A stretch of 64,000 bases of DNA from Sporomusa ovata DSM 2662 (GTDB lineage Bacteria; Bacillota; Negativicutes; Sporomusales; Sporomusaceae), in NCBI RefSeq assembly GCF_000445445.1, contig NZ_ASXP01000001.1:1286501-1350500 (forward strand). The letters are read 5' to 3'. The notes under the pieces were generated by a model that was not told where the DNA came from, searched no databases, and was given only the letters and a program-made list of their open reading frames with translations. The translations under genes and the position numbers were made by a program. Below, piece after piece: positions 16,017-24,911 of the stretch (the first letter of the stretch is position 1; each line of letters begins with the position of its first letter).

Positions 16017-17129
16017 ATGAAGCGCTTATTTATCCTTGTGATAACAGTGATGCTACTGTTGTCGAACAGTCTGATGGTGCTGGCGGCCAAGGAAGCACCC
16101 CAATCAGTTCTACAGCCGGACTGGACAATAGATCAAATAGCGAAGGAAAATAATTTAGATGCGGCGGTTTTACTCAAACAGCTTGCTATAGCTGATACGC
16201 CTGCAACCCGTGCGGCCAAGCTACAAGCATTTAATATTTCTAACGATCAGGCGAATGCTGCCATACGTAAAATTCTCGTGCTATCAACAGAGGAGAAGAG
16301 TAAGAACTGGAAGCTTATTTTGCTTAAATTTTCCTTGTGGTGGATAGTAGCCATTATGGCGATCTTGCTTATGAAAAGGAACTGGGTGACACCCAGACGG
16401 CGGACATGGTTTCTGGCAGGAGCCTTTACCATATTTGGTATTCTCTTGGGCAGTGATCCTTCCCCAATGGGGACAGTAAAAGATGCCATTGCACTTTATG
16501 GGGCAGAGCGAATCATTTTTCCACCACGATTAGTCGCTTTCATGATTTTTACCCTACTGGTGGTTGTTGGTAATAAACTAATTTGTGGTTGGGGCTGTCA
16601 GTTTGGTACCTTGCAGGATTGGTTATATCAAGTATCACCTGTGAAGAAAAAAATCCGGATACCCTTTGCTGTAACTAATAGTATCCGGATCATCGTATTT
16701 ATTGCTTTTACAATTGTTGCCTTTGCTGTTCCCTTTGATTTTATAGGGATGATTGATCCCTTTAAAATTTTTGCTCCATCTCATTTAACAATGGTAAGCG
16801 GGGTTATTATTGTTGCGTTACTGTTTTTATCATTATTTTTTTATCGTCCATGGTGTACATTGGCCTGTCCGTTTGGATTAACAGGTTGGTTAGCTGAATA
16901 TTTTTCATGGTATCGTATTCGTTGGAACCATGAAAGGTGTATTCGTTGCAATGCCTGCCGCCTTGCTTGCCCTACAGGTTATACTGAACATTTATTGAAT
17001 AAAGACAATATCAAACCCGATTGCTACTCTTGTGCAGCCTGTTTGGCTGTTTGTCCGACTAACGCATTACAATATAATCGTAAGTCTGCAAATGAACCAA
17101 CACAAAATAGGATTATTATAAAGGGATGA
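16017..17129 (+). CDS. NapH-like 4Fe-4S membrane protein with exported N-terminal domain
   Basis: 370 residues from the ATG at 16017. AAGGAG at 16000-16005 selects this start over the TTG at 15993. A signal-like segment (residues 1-24) precedes a ~75-residue outside domain with short helices (LDAAVLLKQLAI). Then come membrane segments and the CxxxCP motifs CGWGCQFG and CTLACPFG. Two ferredoxin motifs follow (CIRCNACRLACP and CYSCAACLAVCP). It is probably a membrane electron-transfer partner for the sulfur enzymes here (inference). A terminator follows directly. Confidence 0.8.
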   Translation: MKRLFILVITVMLLLSNSLMVLAAKEAPQSVLQPDWTIDQIAKENNLDAAVLLKQLAIADTPATRAAKLQAFNISNDQANAAIRKILVLSTEEKSKNWKLILLKFSLWWIVAIMAILLMKRNWVTPRRRTWFLAGAFTIFGILLGSDPSPMGTVKDAIALYGAERIIFPPRLVAFMIFTLLVVVGNKLICGWGCQFGTLQDWLYQVSPVKKKIRIPFAVTNSIRIIVFIAFTIVAFAVPFDFIGMIDPFKIFAPSHLTMVSGVIIVALLFLSLFFYRPWCTLACPFGLTGWLAEYFSWYRIRWNHERCIRCNACRLACPTGYTEHLLNKDNIKPDCYSCAACLAVCPTNALQYNRKSANEPTQNRIIIKG

Positions 17130-17138
17130 CTTATTTTC

Positions 17139-17164
17139 AAACCAGGCTAAGGCCTGGTTTTCGT
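17139..17164 (+). terminator. Rho-independent terminator
   Basis: AAACCAGGC (17139-17147), loop TAAG, GCCTGGTTTT. A nine-pair perfect stem ending in T. Confidence 0.88.
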
Positions 17165-17187
17165 ATATCGCAGAATCGTAATATTTC

Positions 17188-17217
17188 TTGACATTCTGAA
17201 ATCGTAAGTGCTAATGA
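17188..17217 (+). promoter_or_regulatory. Candidate promoter of the fusion oxidoreductase gene
   Basis: TTGACA at 17188-17193, 18-base spacer, weak -10 TAATGA at 17212-17217 with a TG extension. Confidence 0.4.
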
Positions 17218-17316
17218 ACGCATATAAACATCGAAACTAATGGACAATATCTTTATAAATAGTATACGCCATTGGTGGTGCAGTAGTCATAATGCGGAAA
17301 ACAGGAGGAATCCAAT

Positions 17317-19791
17317 ATGATCCAAAAAATTGTTATCGTAGGTGGCGTTGCTGGTGGCGCTTCAACTGCTGCTCGTCTTAGAAGACTCAATGAGAACTAT
17401 GAGATTATTATGTTTGAAAAAGGCGAATATATCTCATTTGCAAATTGTGGTCTTCCCTATTATATCGGTGGAACAATAATGGATAGATCCAGACTTATTG
17501 TACAAACAGTTGAGGCAATGAGTGCCAGGTTCAATATTGACATAAGAATTTTAAGTGAAGTTATACAAATTGATACGGCTAATCAATCTGTAACCGTAAA
17601 AAATTTAAGAACTAACGAAAGCTATCACGAGACTTACGATATTTTGGTACTTTCTCCAGGAGCGAACCCGCTTAAGCCACCAATTTCCGGTATAGAAGAA
17701 GCAACAAATTTATTTACGCTGCGAAATATTCCAGATACAGATGCAATAAAAAATTACATCAATACCAACAAGCCTAAGCGCGCTGTAGTGGTTGGCGGGG
17801 GATTTATCGGTCTTGAAATGACGGAAAACCTGCATGCTTGCGGTATCTATGTAACTATTGTAGAGATGGCTAACCAAGTCATGGCACCACTTGATTATGA
17901 AATGGCATGTATTGTTCATGATCATCTGCTGGACAAGAACGTAGATTTGATACTAGAAGATGGTGTGAAATCTTTTAGTAATAATGGCAGAAAAGTTACA
18001 TTAAAGAGTGGCCGGGAAATTGATACGGAAATGATTATTCTTTCTATTGGTGTTCAGCCGGAAACTAAGATTGCAAAAGATGCCGGTCTTGAACTGAATG
18101 CCAGAAATGCAATTATAGTTGATTCTTCTATGAAAACATCTGATCCCCACATATATGCAGTTGGAGATGCTGTAGAAGTCAAGGACTATATAAATAGTAA
18201 CTCCACTTTAATTCCGTTGGCATGGCCGGCCAACCGGCAAGGGCGAATTGTTGCCGATAATATAGCAGGTAGAATTGCTAACTATCCCGGTACCTTAGGA
18301 TCATCTGTAGCCAAAGTATTCGATTTAACAGTTGCTGCAACCGGGAATAATGAAAAGACCCTCAACGCTGTCGGTATTGACTATCGCGTTTTACACATCC
18401 ATCCAGGTTCTCATGCTGCTTATTATCCTGGGGCATTTCCAATCTCATTGAAACTAATCTTTACCGCGAAAGAAGGTAAAATACTTGGAGCACAAGGGGT
18501 AGGTTTTGAAGGGGTAGAAAAACGTATAGATGTTATTGCAGCCGCCATTAAAGGTAAGCTGTCTGTGTTTGATTTACCTGATTTGGAATTATGCTATGCA
18601 CCACCGTATTCTTCCGCAAAAGACCCTGTAAATATGGCAGGATATGTTGCCACCAATATTATAGAGGGTCTAGTTGACACTATCCAATGGCATGAAGTGG
18701 ATGACATCATTCGTGATGGTGGATTAGTCCTTGATGTAAGAGAGCCTTTTGAAGCAGATTTGGGTACGGTTGAGAATGCTGTTAACATTCCTCTTGGCCA
18801 GCTGCGTGGTCGGCTAAACGAGCTGCCAAAAGATAAAGTTATATATGTATATTGCCAAGTCGGGCTGCGTGGTTACGTAGCTTGTAGGATTCTTACTCAA
18901 TTAGGGTATATGTGCAAAAATATAGACGGTGGATATAAAACGTATGCTTTAGTAAAAGGAATTAATGGTGATAAGGGGGACAAAGTTTGGCATAACACAC
19001 AAGATAATGAGGTAACTGAGGTTCTGAATTCTACCAAAATAACTGTAAAACTTGATGCTTGTGGTCTTCAATGTCCTGGCCCAATCCGAAGGGTCTTCGA
19101 AGAAATGACTAAATTAAAGGACGGTGACATACTGGAAGTAAGAGCCACAGACCCAGGATTTAAAAAAGATATTTCTGCTTGGTGTAATAAAACGGGGAAT
19201 ACTTTGCTTAAAGGCGAGTTTGAAAGAGATACAAAACAAATAGTGACGCTAATTCAGAAGGGAACTAAAAATATCGGGAATGATACTGCGAACAATAACT
19301 CCGTTGCAGGTAAAAAAGGCAAAGAGGGAGCAACGCTCGTTGTATTTAGCGGAGATTTGGATAAAGCAATCGCGGCTTTTATTATTGCTACAGGGGCAGC
19401 ATCGTTAGGGAAACAGGTTACTATGTTCTTTACTTTCTGGGGTCTCAATATTCTTAAGAGAAAAGATAGGCCAGTAGTTATTAAGGATACTATTGCAAAA
19501 ATGTTTGATGTTATGCTGCCTAACAATGCAGGTGAGTTACCTTTATCAAACATGCATTTGGGTGGGATGGGTCCTATGATGATTAAATATATTATGAAAA
19601 AGAACAACGTAGACGATGTAGAAACTCTCATAAAGAATGCTTTGCATATGGGTGTAAAGGTTGTAGCTTGCTCGATGTCAATGGATTTAATGGGCATAAA
19701 ACAAGAAGAGTTTATCGATGGTGTTGAAATTGCTGGGGTGGCTTCTTATTTAGCTGCCACAGACGATTCTGGGTTAAATTTATTTATTTAG
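17317..19791 (+). CDS. CoA-disulfide reductase-rhodanese-TusA-DsrE fusion protein
   Basis: 824 residues in four parts. 1-~440: FAD/NAD(P)H pyridine-nucleotide disulfide oxidoreductase (VGGVAGGASTAARLRR FAD loop, VVVGGGFIGLEM NAD loop) with catalytic C44 in NCGLPYYIGG and the dimerisation domain. ~455-550: rhodanese with active C513 (YCQVGLRGY). ~575-648: TusA-like with CPGP (C586). ~670-824: DsrE/DsrF-like domain (LVVFSGDLDKAIAAFIIATG). Each domain carries sulfane sulfur on cysteine, so the protein looks like a one-chain relay from CoA persulfide or polysulfide to a TusA carrier. It is probably cytoplasmic. It has its own promoter region 3' of the repressor operon. Confidence 0.9.
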   Translation: MIQKIVIVGGVAGGASTAARLRRLNENYEIIMFEKGEYISFANCGLPYYIGGTIMDRSRLIVQTVEAMSARFNIDIRILSEVIQIDTANQSVTVKNLRTNESYHETYDILVLSPGANPLKPPISGIEEATNLFTLRNIPDTDAIKNYINTNKPKRAVVVGGGFIGLEMTENLHACGIYVTIVEMANQVMAPLDYEMACIVHDHLLDKNVDLILEDGVKSFSNNGRKVTLKSGREIDTEMIILSIGVQPETKIAKDAGLELNARNAIIVDSSMKTSDPHIYAVGDAVEVKDYINSNSTLIPLAWPANRQGRIVADNIAGRIANYPGTLGSSVAKVFDLTVAATGNNEKTLNAVGIDYRVLHIHPGSHAAYYPGAFPISLKLIFTAKEGKILGAQGVGFEGVEKRIDVIAAAIKGKLSVFDLPDLELCYAPPYSSAKDPVNMAGYVATNIIEGLVDTIQWHEVDDIIRDGGLVLDVREPFEADLGTVENAVNIPLGQLRGRLNELPKDKVIYVYCQVGLRGYVACRILTQLGYMCKNIDGGYKTYALVKGINGDKGDKVWHNTQDNEVTEVLNSTKITVKLDACGLQCPGPIRRVFEEMTKLKDGDILEVRATDPGFKKDISAWCNKTGNTLLKGEFERDTKQIVTLIQKGTKNIGNDTANNNSVAGKKGKEGATLVVFSGDLDKAIAAFIIATGAASLGKQVTMFFTFWGLNILKRKDRPVVIKDTIAKMFDVMLPNNAGELPLSNMHLGGMGPMMIKYIMKKNNVDDVETLIKNALHMGVKVVACSMSMDLMGIKQEEFIDGVEIAGVASYLAATDDSGLNLFI

Positions 19792-19877
19792 GCAGATTGA
19801 ATTAAATAAAAAGTGAATAAGCTACCTCTTATAATTGCTATTTAGCCCCATGAATTTATTTGTACGCAGATTCAAGA

Positions 19878-20423
19878 TTATACTTTTAAAATACCGGTTA
19901 CCAAAGCTCCAGCTTTCCGCAGATCATCAGCGTTTGGCCGACCGGTAATATCTCCCAGGCGTCCGTCTACAGACCAGTGGGCGTAACCTTCACTATTATA
20001 TTGACCTTCAAATAACCATTCTGTTACTATTTCGAAGCCGAGATGATCAAGTAGTTGACCTAAATATTTCGGAGTAATAACAGCTTCATTTATCCCGGTA
20101 TGTGCACCCCCATATGTACAATACGCTACTGCTCTTTTTCCAGCAATTCTTGGAGCACATCCTTTTACATCGTCTTGTTTAATATGCTTTTTCAGCATTG
20201 CAGCAAGAAAATCGCACATAAACTTTGGTGGTAGCCATGAATACACTCCTGAGCCAATGAACACAAAATCAAAATCCAAAAAATTAAATACATTCTCGTT
20301 AGTTTTAGCAACTACTTCAATAGTAGTAACATCATGGCCAAGACATTGTGCTGATTTTTCGATTTGCAAAGCAATTTTTTTGGTATTGCCTGTACAAGAG
20401 CAAAATAGATTTAGAATTTTCAT
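19878..20423 (-). CDS. Flavodoxin-family protein
   Basis: 181 residues. CSCTGNTKKIA at residues 8-18 is the FMN phosphate loop. FVFIGSGVYSWLPP and AYCTYGGAHTG are the two further FMN loops. It is likely an electron carrier or a small NAD(P)H-dependent FMN reductase-like protein. It stands alone on the minus strand, downstream of and convergent with the sulfur locus. The start is preceded by AAAGGGGTGG. Confidence 0.85.
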   Translation of the reverse strand: MKILNLFCSCTGNTKKIALQIEKSAQCLGHDVTTIEVVAKTNENVFNFLDFDFVFIGSGVYSWLPPKFMCDFLAAMLKKHIKQDDVKGCAPRIAGKRAVAYCTYGGAHTGINEAVITPKYLGQLLDHLGFEIVTEWLFEGQYNSEGYAHWSVDGRLGDITGRPNADDLRKAGALVTGILKV

Positions 20424-20559
20424 TTTAACATGACCACCCCTTTATTTCATTTACTTATAGTCCTATTATAATGCAATTAATTGGATAAGACTGTATCTAC
20501 GGCTACACTTGGATAGTTTTATATACAAAGCATGCCACTAAAAAGTGAAAAAAGTACAT

Positions 20560-20653
20560 AGTGATTGATATTACAACCATAAAGATATATAATTTATATG
20601 TCAAATTTCAATCACTTTCTTTTTGCCCAGCACTAAGCTGGGTATTTTTTTTT
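20560..20653 (+). ncRNA. Candidate small RNA with terminator
   Basis: AGTGATTGA (20560-20568) pairs with TCAATCACT (20608-20616), and a canonical terminator follows (see next entry). No plus-strand gene lies upstream, so the terminator needs another transcript. No clear promoter was found. Confidence 0.3.
20626..20653 (+). terminator. Rho-independent terminator without an upstream gene
   Basis: CCCAGC, loop ACTAA, GCTGGG, then TA and nine T. The nearest upstream CDS is on the other strand. Confidence 0.8.
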
Positions 20654-20969
20654 GCCTTCTGCCGGGTTGGAGCCTGGTGTACTTACATAAACGCGCTTCT
20701 TAAAATAGAATAAGAATACATTATATCAAATATAAATACACATAAACGAATATGGAAAGTTATATAATTATGTTTATATTAGTTATAGATCATACATGAT
20801 ACTTTACATTTTTGGTAGTTATAGTATATAATAATGTAGAAATAAAAGAAAAAATGTCTAAAACGGAATTTGTTTAAGATATTTTGTTAAAGCATGAACA
20901 GACTAAATTAAATTTATATCTTTTTTCATTTTTCGTTAAGTTTTATGTAACTCCGAATTATTTTATTTA
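20654..20969. other. AT-rich non-coding stretch
   Basis: About 315 bases, very AT-rich, with no ORF and no recognisable repeat. I see nothing specific in it. Confidence 0.5.
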
Positions 20970-21208
20970 ACCCTCTAACACATGATCGGAACCGAGGGGT
21001 GTAGCTGGAAAAGACTGCGTCTTCTTTTTGAAAAGGAGCATACAAATTACATTACATATTACTGCCAGGTTTTGAATTTACACTAAAGTTGTGACTTCAA
21101 AAACAGGACTTAGTTTCTATTCGGAAAATGTAATTTATTCGGATTTATTTAACGATAATAACCGGACGCTTCCTTGTCAGAAATAGGAAACGTCCGGTTA
21201 TTATTTTG
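20970..21208 (+). promoter_or_regulatory. Possible structured leader of tonB ending in a terminator
   Basis: An element with CCCTC...GAGGG (20972-20999), a hairpin CTTCTTTT/AAAAGGAG (about 21022-21040) and long-range complementarity ATTACATT (near 21045) with AATGTAAT (near 21128) precedes a strong terminator (21155-21208), 56 bases before tonB. This resembles a riboswitch or attenuator layout. I could not match it to a known class. Confidence 0.3.
21155..21208 (+). terminator. Strong hairpin before tonB
   Basis: ATAATAACCGGACG (21155-21168) pairs perfectly with CGTCCGGTTATTAT (21191-21204). Inside, TTCCT pairs with AGGAA. TTTT follows. Confidence 0.85.
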
Positions 21209-21263
21209 ACAGGAATTATGTACTTACTTTCGACGATGTACAACAATAAAGGAGGTTTTATTT

Positions 21264-21980
21264 ATGGCTACAATGATAGAAAAACGTTGGAGAATGGCAT
21301 TTTCACTGTCCGCTATTATTCATCTGATGATTGTTGCTGGCATCGGGCTTATATACATACAGGATAAACAAGAGGAGATTTTGTCAGAGCCTTTGATTCC
21401 CATTGAAGTGGAATTGGGCGAATATATCAGTAATGACAATTCTGCCGATGTACCAGTGCAAGCGGCAGCTTCCTCACCGCCTAGCCGGGCCGAAGCGGCA
21501 GCAGATAGTCGATTTCCAGCCGAGAAGGCTTCTGCTCTTGCTCAGCCGGCACCCACTTCCGAACAGGCGAATGCCACTGCCACAGAACCGGCATCCCAAG
21601 GTAAGGCAACACTGGCCGGAATCGCTGACGGCAATGGCTCTGCTGCAACTACGACCGGTCAGTCAGGTAATGGTAATGGCACCGTCGATAGTTCACCATC
21701 CGGCGGCTCAGGCAGGCTTCCCTATGTCATTGACGGTCCACCGCCGTCTTACCCGGAAGAAGCCAGAGTTCACGGTTGGGAGGGAACAGTGCGCGTACGG
21801 GTCTTAATCCTCGAAAATGGAATCGTGGGTGATTCGGCAATTGTGCAAAATTCCGGTTATGACAGCATAGATCAATCGGCTATCAACGGATTGCGCCGCT
21901 GGCGGTTCAGTCCGGCTTATAAAGGCGGGCGGCCGGTTCCCGCCTGGGTTGTTGTACCTGTTATATTTAAACTGCAATAG
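21264..21980 (+). CDS. TonB-family energy transducer
   Basis: 238 residues. One membrane anchor (residues ~11-31), a long low-complexity Ala/Ser/Pro/Thr linker (~60-150) for the periplasm, and a C-terminal TonB domain (PPPSYPEEARVHGWEGTVRV ... GLRRWRFSPAYKGGRPVPAWVVVPV). TonB drives outer-membrane receptors, so the organism should have an outer membrane. No exbB or exbD is adjacent. The gene follows an AAAGGAGG site. Confidence 0.92.
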   Translation: MATMIEKRWRMAFSLSAIIHLMIVAGIGLIYIQDKQEEILSEPLIPIEVELGEYISNDNSADVPVQAAASSPPSRAEAAADSRFPAEKASALAQPAPTSEQANATATEPASQGKATLAGIADGNGSAATTTGQSGNGNGTVDSSPSGGSGRLPYVIDGPPPSYPEEARVHGWEGTVRVRVLILENGIVGDSAIVQNSGYDSIDQSAINGLRRWRFSPAYKGGRPVPAWVVVPVIFKLQ

Positions 21981-22024
21981 AATCAGCTTAAGAACAAAAT
22001 AATTTAGGGGGAGAGAATATCAAT

Positions 22025-22120
22025 ATGGTTAAAGAAACAATAGATTTCTTTAAAACTTTTTATAACTATGATCTGTCTGCAGAAGAAGCGGATAAAATAC
22101 TTAACGGCAAACGTCCTTAA
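22025..22120 (+). CDS. Small ORF, 31 residues
   Basis: Starts MVKETIDFFKTFYNYDLS and ends LNGKRP. GGGGGAGAG (22007-22015) lies 9 bases upstream, a good ribosome site. Composition is helix-forming and charged. It lies between tonB and the transporter operon and is followed by a hairpin. I do not recognise it. Confidence 0.4.
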   Translation: MVKETIDFFKTFYNYDLSAEEADKILNGKRP

Positions 22121-22164
22121 AGGGATAATATTGAATAACTAGAGAAAATTTTTAAAATATAAAG

Positions 22165-22211
22165 GTAAAGCTGCCTTCTTTACAGTAATTCTGTTTAGAA
22201 GGCAGCTTTAC
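22165..22211 (+). terminator. Hairpin between the tonB unit and the ABC operon
   Basis: GTAAAGCTGCCTTCT pairs perfectly with AGAAGGCAGCTTTAC, a 15-bp stem with an inner ACAG/CTGT. There is no long T tract. Confidence 0.65.
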
Positions 22212-22239
22212 ATATATGTTTTATTGGAGGAGGTTTTGT

Positions 22240-23799
22240 ATGAAAAAAATCTTGATGCTGGTTATGCTCTGCTTTTTATTAGCCGGCTGCGGCGGAAAAC
22301 CGGCAGAGCAGGCCAAGGTCCCTAAAGACACATTGGTTATTGGTATGGCTTCTGATCTGGCAACAATTGACCCGGCAGCAACCATGGATAATGCCTCGTG
22401 GAAAATAACCTATCCTTGTTATGATCGCCTTGTGAAGTACAAAACAGTGGATGGCAAAAGCAGTACCGAGGTTGAACCAATGGCTGCAGAGTCCTGGACG
22501 GTTAGTCCGGACGGAAAGGAATGGGTCTTTAAACTGCGCCAGGACATAAAGTTTCATGATGGTACGCCAGTTAATGCCCAGGCAGTCAAATTCAGCTTTG
22601 ATCGGGTGCTGAAAATTCGTAAAGGTCCTGCGGATTATTTTCCGACCTTGAAAACAGTAGAAGTGGTTGATGACTATACCGTCAAATTTATCATGGAAAA
22701 ACCATTTCCGCCGTTTTTGTATACTTTGGCAACCAATGCAGCCAGCATTATAAATCCGGCTGTTATGAAGTATGAAAAAGATGGTGATTTGGCTTCCGGA
22801 TATCTTGCTTCCCATACAATGGGCAGTGGTGCCTATGATCTAAAAGAATGGAATAGCCAACAAAATATCAAATTGCAGGCAATGGAAGGATACTGGGGTG
22901 GAAATCCGGCATTAAAAACAATCCTGATTCAATTTATAAAAGATGCGTCTACCCAGCGGCTGCAATTGGAAAATGGCGATCTTGATATTGCCGAAAGTAT
23001 TCCTGCTGATCAGTTGGATGCTCTTAAAGGAAAAAGCGATCTGCAGATTTCAGAATTTCACAGCTTGAATGCCAATCTAGTATACATCAATAATAAAAAA
23101 GTTCCGCTGAATAATGTAAAAGTGCGACAAGCCTTAAACTATGCAATCGATTATCAAACGCTTATTCAGGGGGCAATCAAAGGGAAAGGGATTCAGTTGA
23201 AAGGCCCTGTTCCGGAAGGTCTCTGGGGTTATGATGCCAATCTGAAAAGCTACAGTACAAATGTTGAAAAGGCCAAACAGTTATTAGCAGAAGCCGGTGT
23301 AGGCTCCAACTTAACTTTAAAATTATTATACTCGGATTACAAAGCCTATTGGGAAAGTGAAGCCTTGCTCATCCAGGATAACTTGAGTAAAGTCGGTATC
23401 AAGGTGGAACTGGAAAAGGTCGCCTGGGCAACGCTCCGGGAAAAGGTAGATAAAGCAGACTTTGATCTTTGTCTTGGCGTATGGAGTCCTGATTATGCTG
23501 ATCCGCAAATGTTTATGACCTATCTTTATGATTCGCGGATGCAGGGTTTATCAGGAAACCGGGCCTTCTATAAAAATGATCAAATTGATATACTGCTGCG
23601 AGAGGCTGAACGCATCAGTGAGCAGCCGGAACGGGTCAAATTGTATCAGCAAGCCCAACAAATTGCTCTCGAGGATGCGCCTTATATCTTATTATTCCAA
23701 AGCGATATTATGACCGCTATGCGGAAAAATGTACAAGGTTTTGTATTTAATCCTATGCTGGAAAATATGTACAACTTCGAATCAATGAACAAGAAGTAA
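22240..23799 (+). CDS. ABC transporter substrate-binding lipoprotein, family 5 (peptide/nickel)
   Basis: 519 residues from the ATG at 22240, which follows GGAGGAGG. The lipoprotein signal ends at LLAGC (cysteine ~17). The body is an SBP_bac_5 protein: DTLVIGMASDLATIDPA, the VFKLRQDIKFHDGTPVNA motif, and a C-terminal YNFESMNKK. Family members deliver oligopeptides, dipeptides, nickel or heme; the ligand cannot be told from sequence. It is the first gene of a five-gene transporter operon. Confidence 0.9.
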   Translation: MKKILMLVMLCFLLAGCGGKPAEQAKVPKDTLVIGMASDLATIDPAATMDNASWKITYPCYDRLVKYKTVDGKSSTEVEPMAAESWTVSPDGKEWVFKLRQDIKFHDGTPVNAQAVKFSFDRVLKIRKGPADYFPTLKTVEVVDDYTVKFIMEKPFPPFLYTLATNAASIINPAVMKYEKDGDLASGYLASHTMGSGAYDLKEWNSQQNIKLQAMEGYWGGNPALKTILIQFIKDASTQRLQLENGDLDIAESIPADQLDALKGKSDLQISEFHSLNANLVYINNKKVPLNNVKVRQALNYAIDYQTLIQGAIKGKGIQLKGPVPEGLWGYDANLKSYSTNVEKAKQLLAEAGVGSNLTLKLLYSDYKAYWESEALLIQDNLSKVGIKVELEKVAWATLREKVDKADFDLCLGVWSPDYADPQMFMTYLYDSRMQGLSGNRAFYKNDQIDILLREAERISEQPERVKLYQQAQQIALEDAPYILLFQSDIMTAMRKNVQGFVFNPMLENMYNFESMNKK

Positions 23800-23891
23800 G
23801 CGTTACATTTTGGTAAGTCAAAAGTAAATTAAGCGGGTTACGGGCAGAGAAACTCCTTGCTCGTAACCATTCATGGTGGAGGATGTCCGGA

Positions 23892-24908
23892 ATGTCTATA
23901 CTGCGATATTTTATAAAAAGGCTGCCCCGGTTATTGGTTGTATTTTTGGGTGTATCGATTATTACGTTTGCCATATCGCACGTGATTCCCGGTGATCCGG
24001 CCCGGATGCTGGCCGGACAAAAAGCCAGCCAGGAAACATTGATCAAAATACGGGTGGAACTTGGCCTGGATCAGCCGGTTTATGTACAATATCTCCGTTA
24101 TGCCGGGGATTTGCTGCACGGTGATATGGGAACGTCCATTCGCACCCAACAGCCAGTAGCCACTGAACTAAAAAAATACTTTCCGGCGACCTTAGAACTA
24201 ACACTTGTTAGTATGCTGCTAACCTTACTTATTGGCATTTCTCTTGGTATCTTAGCGGCAGTGCAGCGAGACCGCTGGGGTGATCATGTGAGCCGCTTTA
24301 TTTCGCTGTTGGGTGTATCGACCCCCTTGTTTTGGTCAGGGCTGTTGGTTATGATTGTTTTTTATAAATGGCTGCAATTATTCCCGGCTTCCGGGCGATT
24401 GGATACATTTCTCACACCGCCGCCGCAGGTAACTGGGTTATATTTGCTTGACGGACTGCTGGCCGGCGATGGCAGAGTAGTAGTAAGTGCTTTTGAACAT
24501 TTAGTTTTGCCGGCCAGCTGCCTTGCCTATGTACAGCTGGCTGTTATAGCCCGCCAGGTACGCGCAAGTATGATTCAGGTATTAGCGTTGGATTATATTC
24601 GTACGGCGAAAGCATTTGGTCTTTCGAATCGCAAAATCATTTGTCAATATGCATTGAAAAATGCGCTGCTTCCCACTGTAACCGTTGCCGGACTGATTTT
24701 TGGTGAACTATTGGGGGGAGCTATTATTACGGAAACCATTTTTTCCTGGCCGGGGATGGGAAAGTATGTGGTTGACTCAGTTGCATTCCTGGATTTTCCC
24801 GCTATCATGGGCTTTACGATGGTAGTAGCTCTTAGCTATGTATTGATAAATTTACTGGTTGATCTATTATATCGTGTGTTGGATCCGCAAATTCGGGAGG
24901 TTGAATAA
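23892..24908 (+). CDS. ABC transporter permease, DppB type
   Basis: 338 residues from the second ATG (23892). GGAGG at 23878-23882 is 9 bases before it but touches the first ATG at 23883. An N-terminal membrane helix (LVVFLGVSIITFAISHVIPGDPAR) and five further helices are visible. The EAA-type loop is around DYIRTAKAFGLSNRKI. It forms the channel with the next gene's product. Confidence 0.92.
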   Translation: MSILRYFIKRLPRLLVVFLGVSIITFAISHVIPGDPARMLAGQKASQETLIKIRVELGLDQPVYVQYLRYAGDLLHGDMGTSIRTQQPVATELKKYFPATLELTLVSMLLTLLIGISLGILAAVQRDRWGDHVSRFISLLGVSTPLFWSGLLVMIVFYKWLQLFPASGRLDTFLTPPPQVTGLYLLDGLLAGDGRVVVSAFEHLVLPASCLAYVQLAVIARQVRASMIQVLALDYIRTAKAFGLSNRKIICQYALKNALLPTVTVAGLIFGELLGGAIITETIFSWPGMGKYVVDSVAFLDFPAIMGFTMVVALSYVLINLLVDLLYRVLDPQIREVE

Positions 24909-24911
24909 TCC

